In this document: piece by piece, positions 20,001-26,706 of the stretch
How positions within the stretch are numbered: position 1 is the stretch's first letter
How the letters are laid out: the number at the start of each line of letters is the position of its first letter
Source: Xanthomonas translucens pv. translucens DSM 18974
GTDB taxonomy: Bacteria > Pseudomonadota > Gammaproteobacteria > Xanthomonadales > Xanthomonadaceae
Direction: 5' to 3'
Assembly: GCF_000331775.1 (NCBI RefSeq)
Contig: NZ_CAPJ01000105.1
Location: 1 to 26,706 of the forward strand
DNA length: 26,706 nucleotides
The notes under the pieces: generated by a model
What the model saw: the letters and a program-made list of their open reading frames with translations, nothing else
The model's database searches: none
Told to the model about the DNA's origin: nothing
Translations under genes and position numbers: made by a program

Positions 20001-21367
20001 ACGTCGGCGCTGGCGTAGCGCGCCAGCTGCGCCGCCACCGCCGGTGGCCCGCCGTGCAGCTGGTAGGCGCGCCACGCGGCGGCGCTGAGGTATTGGGCGT
20101 AGGAGTTGGACCAGTTCTCCGGCGCGCCGGGATTGTCCACGTACTTGCCGCGACCGGCGGTCTCGCCGGCGCCCAGCCACGAGCCGTAGGCGTAGCTGGG
20201 GTCGCGCAGGTACTTGAGGTCGTCGATGAACATGCCGGTGGTCAGCACGATCGCGTTGTCGTAGCCGAGCACGCCTTCGATCGCCACCGGGAACTGGTAG
20301 TCGTTGCCGGGCACCGCGGCGTCGAGAAAATTGAAGCGGAGCAGCCACCAGCGATAGAACAACGTCTTGTCGATGTTGTCCTCGGGCGTGTCCAGGTACG
20401 GCAGGTTGTCGGCCCACCAGCGGTTGTAGGCGACGACGTGCTCGCTGTAGGCCTGCTGCGGCGACTGCGCTGCGATGTGCCGGTACTCTTGCAGCGATTC
20501 TGGCAGCTCGCGCGTGACCAGCCCGAGCTGCACCTTCAGCGTGGCCGCCTCGCCGCGCGCCGGCACTGCCACGCGGCGCGCGATGGAACCGCCCTCGACC
20601 GCGAAACCGTCGCCGGACAGGCGCGGGAATACCGTGGTGATCGCGTTGTGGGTAACGAATGCGCCGCTGAGCTCGGCGCCGTCGGCATGCGTGGCCATCG
20701 GCGAGATCGCACGCAGGGTCAGCGTGCGCGCCACGCCGTCGCTGCTGGACAGCGTGGCTTCGGCCACCGCCACGTTCTGCTCGCTGATGAACTTGACCAG
20801 GCGCAGCCGCACGCCGACGCCGACATCGGTGTAGACGCTGCTGAAATAGCTCGGCGTCTGCCGCCGCTGCGCGCTGTCCTCGACCAGCTGCAGCGGCTTG
20901 CCGTCGATCTCCGCCTGCAACCGGAACAGCGCATCGTGGCCGGTCTTGTGCGCGTAGGCCACATCGCCGACGAAGCCCAGCTGCTGCGGCTGGTGGGTGT
21001 ACATGTACGCGGCGCGGCCGCGGCTGAACAGCCAGTTGTTGTCGTCGTCGAAGCCGCCGCCGGTGCCGCTGCGCGCGAGCATGCGGTCGATCCAGAAATC
21101 CTTGCCCGGCGCCGTGCCAGCGCCGGCTGCCAGGTCGGCGGCGAACACCCGCGGCAGGTAGCCACCAGGCGCGAAAGCCACGCCGTTGTCCGGGATCGGC
21201 GTTGGCGTACCCTTGAAATGCGGGTAGCCGAGCGCGGCGTTGCTGGCCTGCAACGCTTCGCCATCCGCCGCGGCAACGGCACTGGCCGCCGCCGCAGCGC
21301 ACGCCGCGCCCAATGACACCGCGAGCAACACGGCGGCGACGCGCGGCCGCCCTCGTGCGGCGGTCAC
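17051..21367 (-). CDS. Large multidomain glycoside hydrolase with discoidin and Ig-like domains (candidate GH121-type beta-L-arabinobiosidase)
   Basis: 1438-aa exported protein. A GTG at 21367 is used: a CAGG lies 5 nt upstream, and it starts a clean signal peptide 17 nt after the TBDR-3 stop. Domain order, approximate residues: signal peptide 1-34; beta-sandwich plus (alpha/alpha)6-barrel hydrolase region to about 860, with acidic candidates in PVAIEGVLGYDNAIVL, MDRSESAYVYA and YPDQNEFWAQG; F5/8-type discoidin domain 862-1015; PKD/Ig-like domain 1016-1122; a second discoidin-like module 1123-1277 like that of the adjacent GH43; then two Big_4-like Ig repeats (FADGSWAWLGVRW, YNDGSRERVPVQW). 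Length, modular build and the GH43/GH146 neighbours suggest GH121, but I cannot align it to HypBA2 here. Another six-hairpin family remains possible. The stop overlaps the GH43 start. Confidence 0.82.
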   Translation of the reverse strand: MTAARGRPRVAAVLLAVSLGAACAAAAASAVAAADGEALQASNAALGYPHFKGTPTPIPDNGVAFAPGGYLPRVFAADLAAGAGTAPGKDFWIDRMLARSGTGGGFDDDNNWLFSRGRAAYMYTHQPQQLGFVGDVAYAHKTGHDALFRLQAEIDGKPLQLVEDSAQRRQTPSYFSSVYTDVGVGVRLRLVKFISEQNVAVAEATLSSSDGVARTLTLRAISPMATHADGAELSGAFVTHNAITTVFPRLSGDGFAVEGGSIARRVAVPARGEAATLKVQLGLVTRELPESLQEYRHIAAQSPQQAYSEHVVAYNRWWADNLPYLDTPEDNIDKTLFYRWWLLRFNFLDAAVPGNDYQFPVAIEGVLGYDNAIVLTTGMFIDDLKYLRDPSYAYGSWLGAGETAGRGKYVDNPGAPENWSNSYAQYLSAAAWRAYQLHGGPPAVAAQLARYASADVDALLRAYDRNGNGLIEYDWAAMTGNDADAVSFDWARQHGQIRMDRSESAYVYANALAAAQAAQLAGDAATAVRMQALAAKIRRAVLAVLWQDHSATADGMGLHGDLLKQRQADGARLPVDWKETNNYYPFSVGLMPRHGDADYDPKYVRALRLFADARQYPIFPFYTANQADRQARGAGGSNNFSVINSTVAFRLLGSALRDYSSPYLDAGSYRKLLYWNAWAHYIDGDNRYPDQNEFWAQGSAADGGSIGYRSWIHHTQLGATNFTVIEDAMGLRPRSDARIELSPIDIGWDHFAADAVRYRDRDLSIVWDRDGRHYGGAVPKGYSLYVDGKLAFTVDRLAHVLYDPASGRVQALPDAVNADAAQLRVVGAKAVALQAPAQVRFAADARITAVLADAGVDTTLPATAHNLAQGAAVSASDATDGFPATAAVDGSTANEPFWGTVGSPSRSDWIELDLGRPQLLDDVRLYFYRSSSPPGEQHGFPSGTRAGYAPPWLYLLQYFDGHTWKTVPGQVRDAPIAQGNRNRVRFPALRVQRLRVLVTHAGALRTGIKEIQAYASGARVPVAKPNQAPQVEAWQQDGVGGGALRVVGRVGDDALPNGSLALQWRVLQAPQGCAAIFDEPQAASTGVRFTAPGAYTLRLQADDGALQGHADVAVIAAPMPVGQGLEVQGDAEASAQVTAGHHRLQALNDGLLPTPGQVPAADRRWGSWGRAQPASVWVQYQWRQAQRLNGAALYFWDDQPDGGVAPPRAWKLQYRDGEQWRDIAVRGGYPLAARGEASRVAFAPVSTSALRVVLDTAVQGNGHAAVGIDEWQVFADRADTTEPLDVRAPPGETPALPQRIAGYFADGSWAWLGVRWPQLDASALAGEGRVQVQGLADGGVPVSASIWVRATAPGQINTVQAPPPLHVRAGQVPVLPAFVSVQYNDGSRERVPVQWPPLAPAAYATPGTSSIVGSAQGRGGSGQLPVRLQIVVDAVVAP

Positions 21368-21384
21368 GCTGCCTGCCGACAACC

Positions 21385-24219
21385 TCAAAACTCGGTCCTG
21401 AGCCGCGCCCAGAAGTAGCGCCCCAGCGTGTCGTAGGTGAACGCGTCGGTATTGGCCGCACTCGCATAGCCGTAGTACTGCGGCGGCTTGCGGTTGCCGA
21501 CGTTGTTGGCGCCGGCCGACAGCGTGGTGTGCAGGCTTTCGAATTTCCGGCTCAGCGAGACATCGTGGTAGGTCACCGTGCCGACCTTGAAGTAGACGCA
21601 GCGGCCGTCGGCGGCGGTGTTCAAGCAGAAGTTCTCGTAGGCGCTGCCGACCGTGGTCGGGCCGATCAGGCGGGTGTTCCAGCTGGCGTGCCACGGCCCG
21701 TTGTCCCAGCCCAGATTGAAGCTGGCGCGCCAGCGCGGCATGTTGCCGTAGTTGGACATCTCGCCGACGTAGTTGTGCTCGTCGCCGCTGAACGTGTAGC
21801 TGGACAGGAACGTGGCATCCACGCCGGCCTGGAAGCTGCCCCAGGCGGTGTCGCGCAGCGCGTACTTGATGCCGATGTCGTCGCCGCGGATATCGACCTT
21901 GCCGCTGTTGATCGCGAACGGCACGGTCACGCTGACCAGTTGCCCGCTGGCGTTGCGCTGGATCAACGGGCAGTACGCGCGCTGGCCGTCGTAGCAGTTC
22001 TGCAGCACTTCATTCAGGCCGCTGTTGTTGATCATGTCGTCAAGCGTGACCCGCCAGCTGTCCAGATTCAGCGACAGGCCGTCCGCCCAGCCCGGATCGT
22101 AGACCGCGCCGACGTTGTAGGACCGGCCCTGCTCGGGCTTGATCGCGAAGCCGGCATTGGCCGAGCCGGTGGTCAGCACGGAGAACGAGGAGCTGTTGAC
22201 GAAGCTGCCGTCGGTGGGCACGTTGGCGCAGGCCGCGGCATTGCCGCCGCCGGTGTAGCCCTTGCACGGATCGGTGTAGTCGCCGCTGGCATCGACCACC
22301 GTGTTGTACGGCGAGCCGTACAGGTCGCCCAGCGCCGGTGCGCGGAACACCTGCGAGCCGGTGGCGCGGATCAGCAGGTTGTCGATCGGGCGCCATTCCA
22401 GCGCGACCTTGCTGTTGGTGGTGTTGCCCCAGTAGTCGTACTTGGAATAGCGCGTGCCCAGGTTGAGGTTCAGCGCCTGCGCGCCGGGCACGTCCTTGAG
22501 CAGCGGGATCAGCACTTCGGCGTAGGCTTCCTTGATCGTCTCGTCGTGGCCCTGATTCATGATGCAGCCGTCGTTGTAATCGCAGTTGCCTTCGGGATCG
22601 GCAGCGGCGACCGGGTTGCTGGTGCCCTGCGCGAACCCGTTCTTGCGGAACGACAGCCCGAACGCAGCCTGCACCATGCCCGCCGGCATCGCGAACAGGT
22701 CGCCGTTGACGCTGGCCTCGGCGAACTTCATCGTGCTCTCGTCGATCAGGTCGACCGGGCTCTGGGTGGCCTTGATCCCGGCGATGGTCGCCGGATCGTC
22801 CGGGTTGAACACGTTGATCGGGGTACAGCCGGAGATCACGTTGCCGGGCGTGCCGCACTTGACCACGCCGTCGCTGTCCAGGAACGAGGCGCCGACCGCG
22901 TTGTTCAGCGCCGAGGCGATCGAGAAGCCGTTGCGCACCAGGGTGTCCTTGTAGCGCGCATAGCCGGCCGCCGCATCCCATTGCCAGCTGGTGTCGGCGA
23001 ACTTGCCGCGCAACCCGGCCACGATGTTGGTCTGGTACATGGTCGAGGTGTAGACGCGGGTGTTGGCCGCCACCGAACGCAGCAGGTAACGCGACAGCTG
23101 GCTGCCGAACGGGTTGTAGTAGTTCTGCGCAACGTCGGGCAGCTCCATGCCGTATGCGGTCAGCTGCGAGGTGGTCTCGCTGCGAGTCCAGAACATGTCC
23201 AGGTAACCCTGCACGTTCGGGGTGAAGTCGAAGCTGGCGTGGGCGGAGAAGTTGCTGCGCTGCACCGGGGTGATCAGGTATTGGCCGAAATAGCCGTCAT
23301 AGCCGTCGGTGACCGCGTTGTAGGTGCGGAAATCGCCGGCATCGACCGCGCCGGGCGCCAGGCCGCTGTCCGGGGTCAGCACGCGGCCATCGTTGAGGAA
23401 GGCACGGGTGCCGGTGCCGCGGCGTTGCACTACCTGGCCGTCGAGATAGTTCAGCGCGGTCTTGGAATAGCTACGGTCTTCGTCGTACAGCGCGTTCATC
23501 GAGCTGCGGCTCAGGCCCAGGATCAGCCCGCCGCGCTCCCAGGTCTTGCCCCACTCCACGCCCACCGAACGGCGGTTGCCGTCGCCATGCGTGCTCTGGC
23601 CGTAGTCGACGGTCGCGGCGGCGCCGTCGTACTTGTCCTTGAGGATGATGTTGACCACGCCGGCGATGGCATCGGAGCCGTACACCGAGGAGGCGCCGTC
23701 GGTGAGCACCTCGATGCGTTCCACCATCGCCGCCGGGATCGCATTGATGTCCACGCCCGGCGCGGCGGAGACGCTGCTGGCCGGCCCGGCCATGCGGTGG
23801 CCGTTGACCAGCACCAGGGTGCGCTCGGCGCCGAGATTGCGCAGCGAGACCAGCGCGCGGCCGTGGCTGAAGCCGGAATTGAGCGAGATGTTGGGCATGT
23901 TGCCGGCCATCGCCGGCAGTTGCTGCAGCAGCTGGCCCAGCGTGTCCTGGCCGCTGTCCTGAATCCGCTGCCGGTCGATGGTGATCACCGGGCTGGCGGT
24001 CTCCGCATCGACGCGGCGGAGATGGCTGCCGGTCACGGTGACCTTTTCCAGCGTGGTGGTGGCGGCGTTGTCGGCGCTGGCGTCCTGCGCCAGCGCGGCC
24101 GGTGCGGTCGCGGCCAGCATCAGTGCGGTGCAGATCGCCGCTGCCAGCGGACCAGGCCGCTGCGCGCGGCGCCATGCAGACGGAAACAGCGGCGCAGCGC
24201 GTTCGGACAAAGACGTCAT
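21385..24219 (-). CDS. TonB-dependent outer-membrane receptor (TBDR-3), first gene of the CAZyme/peptidase operon
   Basis: 944-aa outer-membrane transporter. The signal peptide is cleaved after ALA at residue 44, and the TonB-box-like segment TLEKVTVTG is at 56-64. The plug has NAIPAAMVERIEVLTDG and SVYGSDAIAGVVNIIL, and the barrel ends LRTEF with the terminal Phe signature. It is a paralogue of TBDR-1: RRVDAETASPVITI versus RRVDTETANPVVTI, and ASFLDSDG, VKCG, GCTPI and CANVPTDGS in matching loops. The ATG at 24219 is fixed by AGGAG 6 nt upstream, so the 69-codon upstream extension is rejected. It leads a co-directional set (GH121-like, GH43, S9 peptidase) with gaps of 17, -4 and 19 nt, so importer and secreted enzymes should be co-expressed. 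A full regulatory module and a leader hairpin precede it. Substrate is inferred. Confidence 0.95.
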   Translation of the reverse strand: MTSLSERAAPLFPSAWRRAQRPGPLAAAICTALMLAATAPAALAQDASADNAATTTLEKVTVTGSHLRRVDAETASPVITIDRQRIQDSGQDTLGQLLQQLPAMAGNMPNISLNSGFSHGRALVSLRNLGAERTLVLVNGHRMAGPASSVSAAPGVDINAIPAAMVERIEVLTDGASSVYGSDAIAGVVNIILKDKYDGAAATVDYGQSTHGDGNRRSVGVEWGKTWERGGLILGLSRSSMNALYDEDRSYSKTALNYLDGQVVQRRGTGTRAFLNDGRVLTPDSGLAPGAVDAGDFRTYNAVTDGYDGYFGQYLITPVQRSNFSAHASFDFTPNVQGYLDMFWTRSETTSQLTAYGMELPDVAQNYYNPFGSQLSRYLLRSVAANTRVYTSTMYQTNIVAGLRGKFADTSWQWDAAAGYARYKDTLVRNGFSIASALNNAVGASFLDSDGVVKCGTPGNVISGCTPINVFNPDDPATIAGIKATQSPVDLIDESTMKFAEASVNGDLFAMPAGMVQAAFGLSFRKNGFAQGTSNPVAAADPEGNCDYNDGCIMNQGHDETIKEAYAEVLIPLLKDVPGAQALNLNLGTRYSKYDYWGNTTNSKVALEWRPIDNLLIRATGSQVFRAPALGDLYGSPYNTVVDASGDYTDPCKGYTGGGNAAACANVPTDGSFVNSSSFSVLTTGSANAGFAIKPEQGRSYNVGAVYDPGWADGLSLNLDSWRVTLDDMINNSGLNEVLQNCYDGQRAYCPLIQRNASGQLVSVTVPFAINSGKVDIRGDDIGIKYALRDTAWGSFQAGVDATFLSSYTFSGDEHNYVGEMSNYGNMPRWRASFNLGWDNGPWHASWNTRLIGPTTVGSAYENFCLNTAADGRCVYFKVGTVTYHDVSLSRKFESLHTTLSAGANNVGNRKPPQYYGYASAANTDAFTYDTLGRYFWARLRTEF

Positions 24220-24225
24220 CGGATT

Positions 24226-24230
24226 CTCCT
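24226..24230 (-). promoter_or_regulatory. Ribosome binding site fixing the TBDR-3 start
   Basis: AGGAG on the minus strand, 6 nt before the ATG at 24219. It has the same GCTCAGGAGA context as the TBDR-1 site. Confidence 0.85.
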
Positions 24231-24254
24231 GAGCGGCGATGCATGGCGGCAGCA

Positions 24255-24286
24255 GGGACGGCTGCCCTTCCCCGGGCCGCCGTCCC
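24255..24286 (-). promoter_or_regulatory. Hairpin in the TBDR-3 leader
   Basis: An 8-bp perfect inverted repeat, GGGACGGC (24255-24262) and GCCGTCCC (24279-24286), with a 16-nt loop. It ends about 36 nt before the TBDR-3 start and should lie in the 5' untranslated RNA. It could stabilise the message or tune translation; there is no T tract. Confidence 0.35.
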
Positions 24287-24421
24287 CATCGCCAGCGATC
24301 GTTGGCGAGACGGAATAGGGCGTCGCGCGCAGGGCGTGGCGGCAGCGCAAGCTGCTGCCGGCGCCGCTGCGTGCGGCGCTGCATCGTGCAGGAATCTCCC
24401 TCGGAGGCTTCATTGCACCGA

Positions 24422-24490
24422 CACAATGTGCGCGTATCGTAACGGCTTCGTCTTGTCTTATTTATCGGTCAAACGTGCGGAATCTCGCAC
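24422..24490 (-). promoter_or_regulatory. Shared regulatory module, copy 4 (upstream of the TBDR-3 operon)
   Basis: Plus-strand reading: CACAATGTG (24422-24430), 18 nt, CGTCTTGTC (24449-24457), 17 nt, GTGCGGAAT (24475-24483). The last element is part of a perfect dyad GTGCG-N6-CGCAC spanning 24475-24490. The distal part overlaps the last codons of the upstream gene, whose stop is at 24469-24471. It matches copy 1 most closely. Confidence 0.65.
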
Positions 24491-26706
24491 TTCGCGATGC
24501 CCGACGGGATATTTCCGACTTTTTCGCCACTCAGCCGTAGACAGCTGAAATCGTCATCTGCCGCGCCGGCGGGCACCTGCACGCGTTCCTTGCGCGGCCC
24601 GGACAAGGCCACCGCGTGGCCGTCGATCAGCACCTCGCGCAGCTGCGTGCCGGCCGGCACGCGCAGCGTCAACCAGGTCTGCGCCGGCGCCTGCGCCGGC
24701 AGTGTCAGCGTGCCGTCGATGCGCTTGCGCACCGGATCGCCGCGCAGGCTTAGCGACACCGCGCCCCAGCGGGTCGGCGCGGCGGCGATCGCGATCGGCT
24801 CACCGCTGCCCAGCCAGTCGCGCGGCAGCGCGCGCGCCAGGAACAGCGCCTCGCCGGCGCTGTCCTCGAACACCAGCATCCAGCGCAGCAGCAGCGGGAT
24901 GGTCATCTGCGCCGGGATGCAGAACAGCGGCATGCCGCCGGTGATACCGCTGACCTCGCCCGCGGTCCAGCTGCCGCGCGTGTGCACGTGGTAGCGGTGC
25001 GCGTACAGGAACAGCAGGTATTCCTCGATCCGGTCCAGGCGCAGCAGCTGCTGCGCGTAGCCGTAGGAAATGAAACCGAGCAGGTCGCGCCCTTCCGGGG
25101 TGGGCGGGGCGATGTTGCCGACCACGCCCAGGCTGGTGCCGCCATGGCCGCGCACGCAGTCGATGACCAGGTGCGCGAGGTCGGCGGGCAGCACGTCGGC
25201 CTGCAGCAGTTCGGCGTAGGCGCGGTGCGGCCAGCCCTGCTCGCTGGGGCTCTCCTGCTGCAGCGACTGGCGGAAGGTCAGCTTCACTCCCGGCAGCGGG
25301 CCGATGTAGGCCGGCGTGAGGTCGCGGCGGATATTGCTGCGCAGGGTCTTGTGCAGTTGCGCAGTCAGTTGCTGCGCGCGCCGCCGCCACTGCGCCGCGG
25401 CGGCTTGCGCGCCCGGCCCGGCGATCGCGGTCCACACCGCGGCGATGTCCTGCCAGCCGCGGATCGCCAGCGCGCTGTTGGCGTAGTAAGGCTTCCACCA
25501 CAGGGTCGGATCCGGGAACAGGCAGGCGTCGGATTCGTTCCAGCCGTGGATCAGGCCATGCCCGGGCGCCTTGGCCGGCAGCTGCAGGCTGGCGTTGTGC
25601 AGTTCCAGCAGGATCTGCGCGGTGGCGGCGATCTTGCCGCGGTGCTTGCGCAGCAGCGCCGCATCGCCGGTGTAGTGCAGGTAGCGCGCCAGCAGCGACA
25701 GGGTCAGGCCGAACTGGCCGGTCTCCGCGCCGCGCATGTTGACCATGCCGTCGTCCTGCACGAAATCGCTGAAGTAGCCGTCCAGCACCGCCGCGGCCTG
25801 GGCGAAGCGGCCCCACTCCAGGTTCGCGTACAGCGAGCTGGTGAAGGTGTCCTGGAAGCCGTCGTATTCGTTGCCGTAGTAGTCGCGATCGACCGCGCCG
25901 TACTTCGGATAGGTGCCGCCGGGGCGCACCACCAGCTCGCGGGCGAAGGCGAAGCGCGCCATGTCGCTCCAGCTGGCATCGGGCAGTTGCGCCTGCACGG
26001 TGTCGGCGAGCAGGCCCTGCCAGTAGCCGGCGAAGGCGAGCAGGCCGCGGTAGAAGTCCTCGGCGCTGCGCGGGCCGCGCCGCGGCGGATAGTCGGGATA
26101 GCTGTAGCCGTACACCACCTTGGTGACCTGGCCGTGCTCGACCAGCGCGCTGCGGTGCCAGGTCTGCACGATGAAGCGATCGGTGGCGAGCACGTCGGCG
26201 AACAGCAGCACATCGTAGTAGCGGCCCTCGCCGGCCGGCACCACCTTGCGCACCGCCGGCATCCAGCCGCCGATCAGGCCTTCGTGGCGGCGGGCGACCA
26301 GCTCGGCCTTGCCGAGTTCGGGAAAGGTGTGCAGCGCGCGATAGCAGCGGGTACGGCCGTCCGGATACACCGGCATGGTGTCTGCGCATTCGCGGGTGCC
26401 GACGAAGGTGGTCCACGGCAGGCGCCCGTTGTAGTCCTTGGGGTCCAGTTGCGAGGCCGGCGGCGGCGCAGCGTCGCGCACTTCGTCGGCGCGCGGGTCG
26501 CCGTCGCGCAGCAGGCGGTCGGCGAGCAGGTCGGCCTCGGCCATCGCCACCTCGGCCAGCTGCATGCCGAAATACGGCGCCTGCGCGCTGGGGTAGACCG
26601 CTTCGGTGCGCTTGCCCAGCACCAGCGCACCACCGGGGCCGAGCAGGGTCAGGTCGCCGTCGGCGCTGCGCAGGTCTTCGTACACCTGCCACTGCGCGCC
26701 GGCCTC
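24469..26706 (-). CDS. Unassigned glycoside-hydrolase-like (alpha/alpha)-barrel protein, 5' end beyond the window
   Basis: 745 residues are visible. The frame stays open to the right edge (it enters as EAGAQWQVYEDLRSADGD), so the N-terminus and any signal peptide are missing; an internal GTG at 26685 is an unlikely start. The middle is rich in Trp, Tyr and acidic residues spaced as in six-hairpin glycosidases: YYGNEYDGFQDTFTSSLY, GMVNMRGAETGQFGLTLS, HGLIHGWNESDACLFPDP and HTRGSWTAGEVSGITGG. The C-terminal 120 residues look like a beta-sandwich. I cannot place it in a named CAZy family; similar proteins are, as I recall, often labelled only 'Tat pathway signal protein'. It lies immediately upstream of the TBDR-3 operon, in the same orientation and with no terminator between, and its last codons carry part of the regulatory module. 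A glycan-degrading role is inference. Confidence 0.8.
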   Translation of the reverse strand, partial: EAGAQWQVYEDLRSADGDLTLLGPGGALVLGKRTEAVYPSAQAPYFGMQLAEVAMAEADLLADRLLRDGDPRADEVRDAAPPPASQLDPKDYNGRLPWTTFVGTRECADTMPVYPDGRTRCYRALHTFPELGKAELVARRHEGLIGGWMPAVRKVVPAGEGRYYDVLLFADVLATDRFIVQTWHRSALVEHGQVTKVVYGYSYPDYPPRRGPRSAEDFYRGLLAFAGYWQGLLADTVQAQLPDASWSDMARFAFARELVVRPGGTYPKYGAVDRDYYGNEYDGFQDTFTSSLYANLEWGRFAQAAAVLDGYFSDFVQDDGMVNMRGAETGQFGLTLSLLARYLHYTGDAALLRKHRGKIAATAQILLELHNASLQLPAKAPGHGLIHGWNESDACLFPDPTLWWKPYYANSALAIRGWQDIAAVWTAIAGPGAQAAAAQWRRRAQQLTAQLHKTLRSNIRRDLTPAYIGPLPGVKLTFRQSLQQESPSEQGWPHRAYAELLQADVLPADLAHLVIDCVRGHGGTSLGVVGNIAPPTPEGRDLLGFISYGYAQQLLRLDRIEEYLLFLYAHRYHVHTRGSWTAGEVSGITGGMPLFCIPAQMTIPLLLRWMLVFEDSAGEALFLARALPRDWLGSGEPIAIAAAPTRWGAVSLSLRGDPVRKRIDGTLTLPAQAPAQTWLTLRVPAGTQLREVLIDGHAVALSGPRKERVQVPAGAADDDFSCLRLSGEKVGNIPSGIAKCEIPHV

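Noticed and set aside
21368..21694. Longer N-terminus of the large hydrolase, reading into TBDR-3
   Set aside because: It would overlap over 300 nt of the TBDR-3 coding end with an Arg/Gln-rich shadow translation. The GTG at 21367 starts directly before a signal peptide.

Overview
The window looks like a chromosomal segment of a plant-associated Xanthomonadaceae bacterium, most probably Xanthomonas. The evidence is very high GC with strong codon bias, an rsmD–htpG pair, three large TonB-dependent receptors (TBDRs) of the kind abundant in Xanthomonas, and exported plant-cell-wall enzymes packed between them. The genus call is inference from content; no rRNA or other marker is present.

Layout. 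Positions 1-3523 are housekeeping or metabolic. The start of rsmD (minus strand, cut by the left edge) is divergent from htpG, which has a good candidate sigma-32 promoter at 323-351 and an intrinsic terminator at 2352-2380. It is followed by a plus-strand Ldh_2/DpkA-like oxidoreductase. A convergent hairpin (3598-3631) separates this from the rest. From 3664 to the right edge every gene is on the minus strand and belongs to one carbohydrate/glycoprotein-utilisation locus. In transcription order it contains: an unassigned (alpha/alpha)-barrel-like exported protein (24469-26706, 5' end outside the window); TBDR-3 (21385-24219); a multidomain glycoside hydrolase (17051-21367, candidate GH121-like); a GH43 enzyme with a C-terminal binding module (15462-17054); a secreted S9 peptidase (13121-15442); TBDR-2 (9770-12772); a Tat-exported GH127/GH146 beta-L-arabinofuranosidase-type enzyme (7142-9565); and TBDR-1 (3664-6540). 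TBDR-3 to S9 peptidase form a tight operon, with a 17-nt gap, a 4-nt ATGA overlap and a 19-nt gap. TBDR-2, the GH146-type gene and TBDR-1 each have their own leader.

How it may work. GH121, GH43 and GH127/GH146 activities are together the known toolkit for removing arabinofuranosyl chains from hydroxyproline-rich plant glycoproteins such as extensin. A peptidase of a proline-preferring clan in the same operon, and a Delta1-pyrroline/piperideine-2-carboxylate reductase-like gene next door, fit a system that uses both the glycan and the peptide. TBDRs would import the products across the outer membrane. No inner-membrane transporter, regulator or cytoplasmic arabinose pathway is visible here.

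Most novel observation. A multipart sequence module recurs upstream of four transcription units: TBDR-1, the GH146-type gene, TBDR-2 and TBDR-3. On the plus strand it reads CGTCTTGTC, exactly 17 nt, then (A/G)TGYGGA(A/T)(A/T). In three cases CACAATGTG or a degenerate form lies 17-18 nt on the gene-proximal side. At two sites the distal part is a perfect dyad, RTGCG-N6-CGCAY. This is a strong candidate for the shared operator/promoter of an undescribed local regulon.
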